Shown piece after piece: positions 35,961 to 44,516 of a stretch of DNA of 64,000 bases (positions are counted from its first letter, which is position 1; each line of letters starts with the position of its first letter). The notes beneath the pieces are model-generated. The model had not been told where the DNA came from. It made no database searches and saw only the letters and a list, made by a program, of their open reading frames with translations. This DNA is from Micromonospora thermarum (GTDB lineage: Bacteria > Actinomycetota > Actinomycetes > Mycobacteriales > Micromonosporaceae), in the NCBI RefSeq assembly GCF_012034245.1, contig NZ_JAATEO010000017.1, positions 1 through 64,000 on the forward strand, written 5' to 3'. The position numbers and the translations under genes are program-made.

Positions 35961-35985
35961 CGGCACCCGCGCCGGCCGGGTGCCG
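35961..35985. terminator. Hairpin terminator after bL36 gene
   Basis: CGGCACCCG pairs with CGGGTGCCG across a 7-nt loop, 8 nt after the rpmJ stop. Confidence 0.6.
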
Positions 35986-36000
35986 TCCGCCCGGTGGCCA

Positions 36001-36396
36001 CTACCTGTCGAGCTTGCGGCGGTCCTCGCGAACGGCGTACCGGATCGCACGGATCGTCGCGTCCGGCGCGAAGATCAACGCGTACCAGCGGTCGAGCATC
36101 GCGCGGAGTTCGGCGACCGTGAGCTGGAGCCGTCGGGCCCGTTCGTCGGACGCCCGCAGCAGCTCGCGCGCGGACTGTGCCTCCGCCTCCAGTTCGGTCA
36201 CCCGCGCGCGCATCGGCTGCACCAGGGTCAGGGCGGTGTCGGTGAGCATGTCCGCCGCCTCGGCCCGGAACTTGCCGCGCTGCACCACCACGGCGGCGAT
36301 GGCGGCCAGGCCGCCGGCACCGCCGAGGACGCCGAGCACCGACAGCACGATCTGCACCCAGTGGGGGGCGGTGTTGGTGGCGGGCGAAGGTGTCAC
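36001..36396 (-). CDS. Membrane-anchored coiled-coil protein
   Basis: This 131-aa protein has one N-terminal membrane span (VQIVLSVLGVLGGAGGLAAI) followed by a charged helical region with coiled-coil heptads (ARVTELEAEAQSARELLRAS, DERARRLQLTVAELRAML) and a basic tail. GTG 36396 overlaps the stop of the upstream gene (GTGA), so they are co-translated. I do not recognise the family; small membrane pairs like this occur in actinophage lysis modules, but there is no other phage gene nearby. Confidence 0.65.
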   Translation of the reverse strand: MTPSPATNTAPHWVQIVLSVLGVLGGAGGLAAIAAVVVQRGKFRAEAADMLTDTALTLVQPMRARVTELEAEAQSARELLRASDERARRLQLTVAELRAMLDRWYALIFAPDATIRAIRYAVREDRRKLDR

Positions 36397-36839
36397 GGGA
36401 GCCTGCCGAGGATGTCGCTGGGATAGGGTTGCCGAGGCCGGGCCAGCCCGCGGAGGTCGCGGACGACCTCCGCCGCCCGCCACCACGACCCGATCGCCAC
36501 GGCGGTGATGAACGACGCCGCCGCGACGGCCATCCGGCCGGAGAACACCGCCACCGCCACCGCGTACATGCCCGCCAGGGTGCCGAGCATCAGCATCGAC
36601 GCCAGTTCGATGCCCAGCGCGGTGGAACACCGGCCCGGCCACAGCAGTCCCGCGACACCGACCAGCCCGGCCACGACCAGGCCGACCTGCCAGCCGACGC
36701 GGAGCGGCCCCGGCATGGCCGCCTCCACCGCGGGAGGGCGGACCTCCAAGATGATCATCAGGGCGCCGCACACGGGAGCGGTGGCGACGACCGCGTTCTG
36801 GAACGGTTGTCGGTTACGCCAGATCCGCTTCTTCGGCAC
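36393..36839 (-). CDS. Small polytopic membrane protein, unknown function
   Basis: The 148-aa product has about four membrane segments (AVVATAPVCGALMIILEV, VGWQVGLVVAGLVGVAGLL, ELASMLMLGTLAGMYAVAVA, MAVAAASFITAVAIGSWW) and a polar C terminus. It overlaps the downstream membrane/coiled-coil gene by 4 nt. No family is recognised; a phage-derived membrane pair is one possibility. The 273 bases upstream to the RsdA gene hold no gene I can support, only a modestly AT-rich stretch near 36940-36955 that may be its promoter. Confidence 0.6.
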   Translation of the reverse strand: MPKKRIWRNRQPFQNAVVATAPVCGALMIILEVRPPAVEAAMPGPLRVGWQVGLVVAGLVGVAGLLWPGRCSTALGIELASMLMLGTLAGMYAVAVAVFSGRMAVAAASFITAVAIGSWWRAAEVVRDLRGLARPRQPYPSDILGRLP

Positions 36840-37111
36840 CGCAGCTCCTCCCGCCGGATCCGCCGCCGCTCGGCCGCGACGGATCGGCTCGCGCGGTAAC
36901 GGGATGTGACGGCTCGCGTCGTTGGTGGCCGATACTCAAGTCATATCACCCGCACGCGTGGCCACCAAGTGTCGAGACCCGACAATCCGCAGGTCAAGAG
37001 CCTTCTGGTGGTGTTCGAGGGGCAGTGGTCGACGCCGCCGGTCCGGGCTGCGCCGTGTCGCAGGCCGCTACTGAGCGTCGATGATGGACGGGATGTCGGG
37101 CCGTGACGGCC

Positions 37112-37909
37112 TCAGTCCAGGATGTCCGGGGTGGGCAGCGGGAGCCCGGGCAACGACGGCGCGGCCGAGCTCGGGCTCAGACCCGGCAGGTCGGGCAGCT
37201 CGGGCACCGGCACCACGACCAGCGGCGACGACGACGGGCGTGGCGACGGCGGCGGCGTGGACGACGCCGGGGCCTGCGGTCCGGTGCCGCCCCCGGGCGA
37301 CGGCGGCGTCGTGGTGGGCGTCGCCGACGGGTTCGGGGCCGCCGGCGCGGGCGTCGGCACCGTGGCGACCAGGTCGCGGCGCAGGGCGTCGATCTCCGCG
37401 GCGAGGCGGCGCACGGTGGACGGGTCCTCGACCGACGTGAGCCGCCGCAGTGCCTCGTCGAGCAGGTCGCGCGCCTCGTCCGGGCGGCCGGCGGCGAGAG
37501 CGGACCGGGCCTGGCGGATCGTGTCCTCGATGAGCCGTACCTCGGCCTGCTCCGGGTGCAGCACCTGCGTCAGCGCCCACAGGGGGCTGCTCGGCCCCGC
37601 GTCGCGGCTCCCGATCCCGAGGCCGGTGGCGACGCCGGCGAGGACGACGACGGCGGCCGCGACGCGGACGAGCGGGCGGCCGAGCCGTACCCTGCGGGGC
37701 CGGACCGCCGGGAGCGCGGGGGTCGCGGGGCGGACCGGGTCGTCGTCGACCGCCTCGCCGAGGTCGTCACGCCAGGCCGCCAGCATGGCGGCGAGGTCGT
37801 CCCCCTCCGGCGCCGGGTCACCGCGGCCGAGGGCGTCGAGCAGTTCGTCGTCCCGGGCGATCGCCGCCAGGTCGACCTCGCCGCCGCTCTCCGGCGTCCG
37901 CCCGCTCAT
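37112..37909 (-). CDS. rsdA: Anti-sigma-D factor RsdA-like
   Basis: The 265-aa protein starts with an acidic sigma-binding segment (DLAAIARDDELLDALGRGDP, then LAAMLAAWRDDL), as in the RsdA anti-sigma-D family. A membrane span follows (VRVAAAVVVLAGVATGLGIG, about residues 82-102), then an external helical part and a Pro/Ser-rich tail ending in PDILD. It should hold SigD at the membrane and release it on a cell-envelope or starvation signal. ATG 37909 overlaps the sigD stop (ATGA), so the two are co-expressed. Confidence 0.87.
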   Translation of the reverse strand: MSGRTPESGGEVDLAAIARDDELLDALGRGDPAPEGDDLAAMLAAWRDDLGEAVDDDPVRPATPALPAVRPRRVRLGRPLVRVAAAVVVLAGVATGLGIGSRDAGPSSPLWALTQVLHPEQAEVRLIEDTIRQARSALAAGRPDEARDLLDEALRRLTSVEDPSTVRRLAAEIDALRRDLVATVPTPAPAAPNPSATPTTTPPSPGGGTGPQAPASSTPPPSPRPSSSPLVVVPVPELPDLPGLSPSSAAPSLPGLPLPTPDILD

Positions 37910-38532
37910 GCTGCCACCTCGCCGAACGTGTCCCCCGCCAGGGTACGGAGGCGGGCCAGCGCCCGGGACTGGGCCATCCGTACCGCCGCCGCCGTCATGC
38001 CGACGATCGTGCCCACCTCGTCGGCGGAGAGCCCCACCGCGACGCGGAGGAGGACGATCTCGCGCTGCATCTCGGGCAGGCGGTCGAGCAGCACGGACAG
38101 CCGGCGGGCCAGGTCGGTGGCCACCGCCCGCTGCTCCGGGCCCGGATCCGCGTCCGGGTGCTCCGGTGGCGCGTCGTCGGCCGTGACGGTGGCGGCCCGC
38201 ATGGCGGCGCGGTGGGCGTCGGCGACCTTGTGCGCGGCGATGGCGTAGACGAACGCCGAGAACGGCCGCCCCTGATCCTGGTAGCCGGGCAGGGCACGCA
38301 GCACCGCGAGGCAGATCTCCTGGGCGACGTCGTCCGCGGTGGTGTACGCCCCGCCGATACGGCCCAGCCGGGCCCGGCAGTAGCGCACCAGACCCGGGCG
38401 GAGGCCGGCGAGCAGCGCCGCGACGGCGGCGCCGTCACGGCGGGCCGCCCGGCGGACGAGCTCGGCCTCGGGCTCGATCGTCAACGTCATCGGATTAAAA
38501 GACACCTCTGTTACCGGCGAGTTAACCGGCAC
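37906..38532 (-). CDS. sigD: RNA polymerase ECF sigma factor SigD
   Basis: This 208-aa sigma factor has region 2 (YTTADDVAQEICLAVLRALP, FSAFVYAIAAHKVADAHRAA) and region 4 (LPEMQREIVLLRVAVGLSAD, then AAAVRMAQSRALARLR), closely matching mycobacterial/streptomycete SigD. An in-frame ATG at 38490 is also possible. It is co-transcribed with its anti-sigma RsdA. SigD in mycobacteria acts in starvation and lipid/cell-wall genes. Here it is divergent from the mce operon, so it might also read that promoter. Confidence 0.9.
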   Translation of the reverse strand: MPVNSPVTEVSFNPMTLTIEPEAELVRRAARRDGAAVAALLAGLRPGLVRYCRARLGRIGGAYTTADDVAQEICLAVLRALPGYQDQGRPFSAFVYAIAAHKVADAHRAAMRAATVTADDAPPEHPDADPGPEQRAVATDLARRLSVLLDRLPEMQREIVLLRVAVGLSADEVGTIVGMTAAAVRMAQSRALARLRTLAGDTFGEVAA

Positions 38533-38651
38533 GCTATCGATCGCGGCCCGGTTTGCCTAGCCCGCCAACCGTGGCCGCAGGACTGCGAAAAGTAGTTGTT
38601 GCGTTCCGGCGAACGGCCGCGATGTCTCCAGTAGCGAGGTGGGGAGGCAAC

Positions 38652-39647
38652 GTGGGCGTCGAAGTGGCCGTACGGGGACTGACGAAGTCCTTCGGTGGTC
38701 AGCCGGTCTGGTCGGACATCAGCCTGACCCTGCCGGCCGGCGAGATCTCCGTGCTGCTCGGCCCGTCCGGCACCGGGAAGTCCGTGTTCCTCAAGACCCT
38801 GGTGGGGCTGCTCCGGCCCGACCGGGGGGACATCGTGATCGAGGGCCGCAACCTGCCCCGGCTGTCCGAGCGGGACCTGTACGAGGTGCGGAAGCTCTTC
38901 GGCGTCCTGTTCCAGGACGGCGCGCTGTTCGGCTCGATGAACATCTACGACAACGTGGCCTTCCCGCTGCGCGAGCACACCCGCCGGTCGGAGTCGGAGA
39001 TCCGGGCGGTGGTCACCGAGAAGCTCGACATGGTCGGCCTGGTCGGGGCCGAGAAGAAGCTGCCGGGGGAGATCTCCGGCGGGATGCGCAAACGGGCGGG
39101 CCTGGCCCGGGCGCTCGTCCTCGATCCGCAGATCGTGCTCTTCGACGAACCCGACTCCGGGCTCGACCCGGTCCGCACCGCCTACCTGAACCAGCTCATC
39201 ATCGACCTCAACCAGCGGACCGAGGCGACGTTCCTGATCGTCACCCACGACATCAACACCGCCCGGACGGTCCCGGACAACATCGGCCTGATCTACCACG
39301 GTCACCTGGCCATGTTCGGGCCCCGGGAGATGCTGCTGTCCAGCACCGAGCCGGTGGTGCGGCAGTTCCTCAACGCCCAGCGGATCGGCCCGATCGGCAT
39401 GGCGGAGGAGAAGGACGCCGAGGAGTTGCAGGCCGAGGCGCAGGCCGGCGCCGAGCTGCCGCCCCTGCCGCCCATCCCGGTGCAGCTCCAGCCCTCCGAC
39501 GGGCGGCGCCGACGGGCCGAACGACCACCCGGCCAGTGGTGCCGCGACCACGGTGTCGAGCCGCCGCCCGGCTCCTTCGCCGGGCCGGACGGGCAGCGGA
39601 CCGTCGAGCTGCCGGCGTTCCTCACGCGCGACGGGGTGCCGGGATGA
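38652..39647 (+). CDS. mkl: Mce-system ABC ATPase (Mkl/MceG type)
   Basis: The 331-aa ATPase has Walker A GPSGTGKSV (K43), the signature ISGGMRKRAGLARAL and Walker B IVLFDEPDSGLDP, exactly as MlaF/Mkl. A long Ala/Glu/Pro-rich C-terminal extension after residue 245 is typical of actinobacterial Mkl. It powers lipid import through the YrbE permeases and Mce proteins. GTG 38652 follows GGGGAGGC. It heads the operon and overlaps yrbEA (ATGA). In mycobacteria this ATPase is encoded apart from mce; having it first in the operon is the Streptomyces-like layout. Confidence 0.93.
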   Translation: MGVEVAVRGLTKSFGGQPVWSDISLTLPAGEISVLLGPSGTGKSVFLKTLVGLLRPDRGDIVIEGRNLPRLSERDLYEVRKLFGVLFQDGALFGSMNIYDNVAFPLREHTRRSESEIRAVVTEKLDMVGLVGAEKKLPGEISGGMRKRAGLARALVLDPQIVLFDEPDSGLDPVRTAYLNQLIIDLNQRTEATFLIVTHDINTARTVPDNIGLIYHGHLAMFGPREMLLSSTEPVVRQFLNAQRIGPIGMAEEKDAEELQAEAQAGAELPPLPPIPVQLQPSDGRRRRAERPPGQWCRDHGVEPPPGSFAGPDGQRTVELPAFLTRDGVPG

Positions 39648-40411
39648 GCGGCCCGGCGGTCCTCCGCGAGTCCGGCCACTTCTTCGCCTTCTGCCTGGAC
39701 ACCCTCCGGGGCCTGGGCCGGCGGCCCGTGCAGGTCCGCGAGTTCGTCCAGCAGGCCTGGTTCATCAGCTCGGTGTCGATCCTGCCGGCCGCGCTCGTCT
39801 CGATCCCGTTCGGCGCGGTGATCGCGCTCCAGCTCGGCTCCCTGGTCCGCCAGCTCGGCGCGCAGTCGTTCACCGGCGCCGCGTCGGTGCTCGCCGTCGT
39901 CCGTGAGGCGGGGCCGATCGTCACCGCGCTGGTCATCGCCGGCGCGGGCGGATCAGCCATCTGCGCCGACCTCGGCTCCCGCAAGATCCGCGAGGAACTG
40001 GACGCGATGCAGGTGCTGGGCATCGACCCGATCCAGCGGCTCGTGGTCCCCAGGGTGCTCGCCTCGATGCTGGTCGCGGTCCTGCTCAACGGTCTGGTCA
40101 GCGTCGTCGGCGTCAGCGGCGGCTACCTGTTCAACGTGGTCATGCAGGGCGGCACCCCGGGCGCCTACCTGGCCAGCTTCCAGGCCCTCGGGCAACTGCC
40201 CGACCTGCTGGTCGGGGAGGTGAAGGCGCTGCTGTTCGGCGCCGCGGCCGCGTTGATCGCCTCCTACAAGGGGATGACCGCCAAGGGCGGCCCGAAGGGT
40301 GTCGGCGACGCGGTGAACCAGAGTGTCGTGCTCACGTTCATGGCCCTGTTCGCCCTGAACTTCGTCGTCACCGCCGTGTACTTCCAGGTCGTACCGCAGA
40401 AGGGGAGCTGA
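39644..40411 (+). CDS. yrbEA: YrbEA-type permease of the Mce system (MlaE family)
   Basis: This 255-aa polytopic protein has the MlaE/YrbE core (FGAVIALQLGSLVRQLGAQS, EAGPIVTALVIAGAGGSAIC, LGSRKIREELDAMQVLGIDP, then a VPRVLA helix). The EEL-DA-GIDP loop is the ATPase coupling segment. It forms the membrane channel with YrbEB. ATG 39644 overlaps the mkl stop, and the gene is separated from yrbEB by 1 nt. Confidence 0.93.
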   Translation: MSGPAVLRESGHFFAFCLDTLRGLGRRPVQVREFVQQAWFISSVSILPAALVSIPFGAVIALQLGSLVRQLGAQSFTGAASVLAVVREAGPIVTALVIAGAGGSAICADLGSRKIREELDAMQVLGIDPIQRLVVPRVLASMLVAVLLNGLVSVVGVSGGYLFNVVMQGGTPGAYLASFQALGQLPDLLVGEVKALLFGAAAALIASYKGMTAKGGPKGVGDAVNQSVVLTFMALFALNFVVTAVYFQVVPQKGS

Positions 40412-40412
40412 C

Positions 40413-41216
40413 GTGCCGGCGCTGCGATACCTCGACGACCTCGGCGGGCAGCTCGCCTTCTACGTGCGGGCGTTCGCGTGGACGCCGCGCACCGTACGCC
40501 GGTACAAGCGGGAGGTCGTCCGCCTCCTCGCCGAGGTCAGCTTCGGCACCGGGGCCCTGGCGGTGCTCGGCGGCACGGTGGGCGTCATCTGCTTCCTCAC
40601 CTTCTTCACCGGCACCGAGGTCGGGCTCCAGGGCTACCAGGCGCTCAACCAGATCGGCAGCAGCGCCTTCACCGGCTTCATCTCCGCGTACTTCAACACC
40701 CGCGAGATCTCGCCGCTGGTGGCGGCGCTGGCCCTGTCGGCGACGGTGGGTTGCGGGTTCACCGCCCAGCTCGGCGCGATGCGCATCTCCGAGGAGGTCG
40801 ACGCGCTGGAGGTGATGGCGGTGCCCTCGCTGCCGTTCCTGGTCACCACCCGGATGATCGCGGGGTTCATCGCGGTCGTCCCGTTGTACGTGATCGGGCT
40901 GCTCTCCAGCTACCTCGCCACCCGGACCATCGCGGTGTCCTACTTCGGGCAGTCGGCCGGCACGTACGACTACTACTTCCACCTGTTCCTGCCGCCCGGG
41001 GACGTCCTGTGGTCCTTCGGCAAGGTGCTGGTCTTCAGCGTGATCGTCGTCCTCGTCCACTGCTACTACGGCTACACCGCCACCGGCGGGCCGGCGGGTG
41101 TGGGCATCGCCGTCGGCCGCGCCGTCCGCCTGGCCATCGTGGCGGTCAACATCGTGGACTTCTTCCTGTCGCTGGCCATCTGGGGCGCGACGACCACCGT
41201 CCGGATCGCGGGGTGA
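40413..41216 (+). CDS. yrbEB: YrbEB-type permease of the Mce system (MlaE family)
   Basis: This 267-aa paralogue of the previous gene has the same core (ISPLVAALALSATVGCGFTA, LGAMRISEEVDALEVMAVPS, TTRMIAGFIAVVPLYVIGL). The longer N terminus (RAFAWTPRTVRRYKREVVRL) is usual for the B subunit. GTG 40413 begins two bases after the yrbEA stop. With YrbEA it completes the heterodimeric permease. Confidence 0.93.
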   Translation: MPALRYLDDLGGQLAFYVRAFAWTPRTVRRYKREVVRLLAEVSFGTGALAVLGGTVGVICFLTFFTGTEVGLQGYQALNQIGSSAFTGFISAYFNTREISPLVAALALSATVGCGFTAQLGAMRISEEVDALEVMAVPSLPFLVTTRMIAGFIAVVPLYVIGLLSSYLATRTIAVSYFGQSAGTYDYYFHLFLPPGDVLWSFGKVLVFSVIVVLVHCYYGYTATGGPAGVGIAVGRAVRLAIVAVNIVDFFLSLAIWGATTTVRIAG

Positions 41217-41218
41217 GC

Positions 41219-42508
41219 ATGAGACATCGCATCCTCGGCATCGCCTTCATCGCCGTGCTCACCGCGGCGCTGACCGCCTCCGTGCTGCAGTACCACAAGG
41301 CCTTCACCCCCGTCGCCTGGGTCACCCTGCAGGCCGACCGCGCCGGGTTGCAGCTCAGCGACGGCGCCGACGTCAAGGTACGCGGGGTGCTCGTCGGCGA
41401 CGTCCGATCGGTACGCAGCGACGGCCGGGGCGCCACCGTGCGGCTGGCCCTCGACCCGGCGTCCATCGCGCAGATCCCCGCCGACGTGACCGCGCGGCTG
41501 CTGCCGAAGACCCTCTTCGGCGAACGCTACGTCGAACTCGTCCCACCCGAGGCCAGCACCGCCGGGCCGATCCGCGACGGCGCCGTCATCACCCAGGACC
41601 GCAGCCGCACCGCGGTGGAGCTGGAACGGGTCCTCGACGAAGCACTGCCCCTGCTCCAGGCGATCCGCCCCGACCAGTTGGCGGCGACGCTCGGCGCCGT
41701 GGCGACCGCCCTCGAAGGGCGGGGCGACCAGCTCGGCGCCAACCTCGCCCGACTCGACGCGTACCTCAAGCAGCTCAACCCGGCGATGCCGGTCATCGCC
41801 GAGGACATCCGCACCCTGGCCGTGGTGCTGGACAGCTACGACGCCGCGCTGCCGGACCTGCTGGCGTTGCTGCGGGACGTGACCGTCACCGCCCGCACCG
41901 TCACCGACCAGCGGACCCAGCTCGCGGCGTTCCTGGCCGACACCACCGGCACCGCCGAGGTCACCCGGGGCTTCCTCGACCGGCGCGGCGACCAGCTCAT
42001 CCGGCTCGGTACGGTGAGCCGGCCGGTGCTCGAACTGCTCGCCACCTACGCCCCCGAGTACCCGTGCCTGATGAGCGGGCTGGTCGCCCTGCAACCCCAC
42101 GTCGAGGAGGTCTTCTCCGGCGGCCGGATGCACATCACCCTCGAAATCACCCGCGACGGCGGCAAGTACGAGCGGGGACGCGACGAGCCGGTCTACGGCT
42201 CCAACGCCGGCCCGCACTGCCACGGCCTGCCCAACCCGGGGACGCCGGCGCCGCAGGTGCCGATCAACGACGGGTACGACTACTCCGGCGATCGGCACCA
42301 TCCCCCGCTGCCGGTCGGCGTGCCGACCGGACCGGCCGCATCCTCCGTCGCCTTGCCGGCCATGGGACAGGCCGCCACCGGTGAGGAGAGCGCCCTGCTC
42401 AAGCCGCTGCTCGGCGCCGTGACCGGCACCCCGCCCGCCGAGGTACCCGACATCGCGGTCCTGCTCTGGGGGCCGCTGCTGCGTGGAACGGTGGTGAACG
42501 CCCGATGA
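41219..42508 (+). CDS. mceA: MceA, lipid-transport MCE-domain protein
   Basis: The 429-aa protein has an N-terminal membrane helix (ILGIAFIAVLTAALTASVL), one MCE/MlaD domain (VKVRGVLVGDVRSVRSDGRG, LPKTLFGERYVELVPPE) and a long helical region (residues about 130-290) that would form the shuttle tube with the other five subunits. The C-terminal part with GSNAGPHCHGLPNPG is typical of MceA. GTG 41213 is an alternative start overlapping yrbEB. It overlaps mceB by 4 nt. Confidence 0.93.
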   Translation: MRHRILGIAFIAVLTAALTASVLQYHKAFTPVAWVTLQADRAGLQLSDGADVKVRGVLVGDVRSVRSDGRGATVRLALDPASIAQIPADVTARLLPKTLFGERYVELVPPEASTAGPIRDGAVITQDRSRTAVELERVLDEALPLLQAIRPDQLAATLGAVATALEGRGDQLGANLARLDAYLKQLNPAMPVIAEDIRTLAVVLDSYDAALPDLLALLRDVTVTARTVTDQRTQLAAFLADTTGTAEVTRGFLDRRGDQLIRLGTVSRPVLELLATYAPEYPCLMSGLVALQPHVEEVFSGGRMHITLEITRDGGKYERGRDEPVYGSNAGPHCHGLPNPGTPAPQVPINDGYDYSGDRHHPPLPVGVPTGPAASSVALPAMGQAATGEESALLKPLLGAVTGTPPAEVPDIAVLLWGPLLRGTVVNAR

Positions 42509-43536
42509 CCGGCAGGACGACCGCATCGCTGGTCAAGCTCGTGATCTTCGCCGCCGTGACGCTCCTGCTGACCGGACTGCTCGCCCAGACCCTCGGCGCC
42601 TTCCCCGCCGGCGGCACCACCTACCGCGCCCGGTTCACCGACGTCACCGGCCTGCTGCCCGGCGACGACGTGCGGATCGCCGGGGTCCGGGTCGGCCGGG
42701 TCAGCGACATCCGGGTGGTCGACGACACCGTCGCCGAGGTCGCCTTCACCGTGCGCGACGAGATCCCCCTGGCCACCAGCGTCCGCGCCAAAATCAGCTA
42801 CCGCAACCTGGTCGGCCAGCGCTACCTGGCGCTGACCGAGGGGCCGGGGGAGGGGCGCCCCCTGCGGCCCGACGGGCTCATCCCGCTCAACCAGACCACC
42901 CCGGCGCTCGACCTGACCGTGCTGTTCAACGGGTTCCGGCCGCTGTTCACCGCGCTCAGCCCCGAGGACGTCAACAAGCTCGCCTACGAGATCATCCAGG
43001 TGCTCCAGGGCGAGGGTGGGACGGTCGCCAGCCTGCTGCAACGCACCGCATCGCTGACCAACACCCTCGCCGACCGGGATGCCGTCATCGGCCGGGTCGT
43101 CACCAACCTCAACACCGTCCTGACCACCCTCGCCACCCGCGACCGCGAGCTGGACCAGACGATCCAGCAGTTGCAGCAGTTCGTTTCGGGGCTGGCCGGC
43201 GACCGGAAGGCCATCGGCGAGGCGCTGGTCAGCATCGGCGACCTCACCGGGGCGACCTCGTCGCTGCTGGAGGAGGTACGGCCACCACTCGCCGCCGACG
43301 TCCGCGCCCTCGACGAGCTCGCGGGCACCCTCAACCGCAACTCGGCCGTCATCGACAGCACCCTCGGTCGGCTGCCGCAGCGCTACGAGGCGCTGACCCG
43401 GACCGCCTCGTACGGGTCCTGGTTCAACTTCTACCTCTGCGACTTCGACGGCCAGGTGTCCGCCGCCGGCCAGACGCTCAACCCCGCCACGTTCAGCGCA
43501 CCCGCCGCCCGGTGCGCCACCGGAGGCAGCCGATGA
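42505..43536 (+). CDS. mceB: MceB, MCE-domain protein
   Basis: This 343-aa subunit has an N-terminal membrane span (LVIFAAVTLLLTGLLAQTLG), an MCE domain (VTGLLPGDDVRIAGVRVGRV, RNLVGQRYLALTEGPGEG) and a helical tail. A conserved closing segment (YGSWFNFYLCDFDGQVSAAG) is typical of MceB. It overlaps both neighbours by 4 nt (ATGA), so stoichiometric expression is likely. Confidence 0.92.
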   Translation: MTGRTTASLVKLVIFAAVTLLLTGLLAQTLGAFPAGGTTYRARFTDVTGLLPGDDVRIAGVRVGRVSDIRVVDDTVAEVAFTVRDEIPLATSVRAKISYRNLVGQRYLALTEGPGEGRPLRPDGLIPLNQTTPALDLTVLFNGFRPLFTALSPEDVNKLAYEIIQVLQGEGGTVASLLQRTASLTNTLADRDAVIGRVVTNLNTVLTTLATRDRELDQTIQQLQQFVSGLAGDRKAIGEALVSIGDLTGATSSLLEEVRPPLAADVRALDELAGTLNRNSAVIDSTLGRLPQRYEALTRTASYGSWFNFYLCDFDGQVSAAGQTLNPATFSAPAARCATGGSR

Positions 43537-44516
43537 AACCCTTCCGTGAACGCAACCCGGTGGTCACCGGCGCCGTCGGGCTCGCCCTGATCCTCGCCGC
43601 GCTGCTCGGCGCCTTCCAGCTCGACCGGCTCGCCGCGCTGACCGGCCGGGCGTACCAGGCGGCGTTCTCCGACGCCAGCGGCCTCACCGTCGGCAACGAG
43701 GTGCGGGTCGCCGGCGTCCGGGTGGGGAAGGTGACCGCCGTGGAACTGGCCCGCGACAGCCGTCCGTACGTGCGGGTCCGGTTCCGGATCGACGACGACG
43801 GCGTACGCCTCGGCGACCGCACCGGCGCGAGCATCCGGATCAAGACCGTGCTCGGGCAGAAGTACCTCGCCCTGTCGCCCGCCGGCGCGGGACGGCTGCC
43901 CGAGGGCGCGCAGATCCCCCTGGACCGCACCGCGGCGCCGTTCGACGTCGTGCAGGCCGTCACCGGACTCGCCGACACCCTCGACAAGATCGACACCGAC
44001 CAGCTCGCTGCCGCCTTCGCCACGCTCTCCGAGACGTTCGCCGACACGCCCGCCAGCGTCAACGCCTCACTGGTCGGGCTGTCCCGGCTCTCCCGCACCG
44101 TCGCCGACCGCGACGCCGAACTCCGGTCGCTGTTGGCGCGCGCCCGGGAGGTCACCGACGTGCTCGCCACCCGCGACGAGGAGTTCCGCAAGCTGGTCAC
44201 CGACGGCGAGGCCCTGCTGGCCGAGGTCACCCGCCGGCGCGACGCCATCCACAAGCTGCTCGTGGGCACCAACGACCTGGCCACGCAGCTGTCCGGGCTG
44301 GTCGCCGACAACCGCACCACGCTCAACCCGGCCCTGAAGCAGCTGCGCGACGTGATCGCCATCCTGCAACGCAACCGGGACGAGCTGGAGCTGACCATCG
44401 AACGGATGGCGCCGTTCGTCACCGCGTTCGCGAACGTGGTCGGCAACGGCCGCTGGTTCGACTCGTACGTGTCCGGCTTGGTGCAGCCGTACGTACCCAC
44501 GACGGGAGGCCGCTGA
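43533..44516 (+). CDS. mceC: MceC, MCE-domain protein
   Basis: The 327-aa subunit has a membrane span (VVTGAVGLALILAALLGAF), an MCE domain (ASGLTVGNEVRVAGVRVGKV, IKTVLGQKYLALSPAG) and a long helical region with LATRDEEFRKLVTDGEALLA. It ends in a short GRWFDSYVSGLVQPYVP tail seen in MceC. ATG 43533 overlaps the mceB stop; the next gene starts on the last base of its stop (TGATG). Confidence 0.92.
   Translation: MKPFRERNPVVTGAVGLALILAALLGAFQLDRLAALTGRAYQAAFSDASGLTVGNEVRVAGVRVGKVTAVELARDSRPYVRVRFRIDDDGVRLGDRTGASIRIKTVLGQKYLALSPAGAGRLPEGAQIPLDRTAAPFDVVQAVTGLADTLDKIDTDQLAAAFATLSETFADTPASVNASLVGLSRLSRTVADRDAELRSLLARAREVTDVLATRDEEFRKLVTDGEALLAEVTRRRDAIHKLLVGTNDLATQLSGLVADNRTTLNPALKQLRDVIAILQRNRDELELTIERMAPFVTAFANVVGNGRWFDSYVSGLVQPYVPTTGGR

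Noticed and set aside
36950..37040. Possible tRNA or integration-site remnant (CTGGTGGTGTTCGAGG-like string)
   Set aside because: It does not fold into a cloverleaf and lacks a proper T-loop consensus and CCA-side stem.
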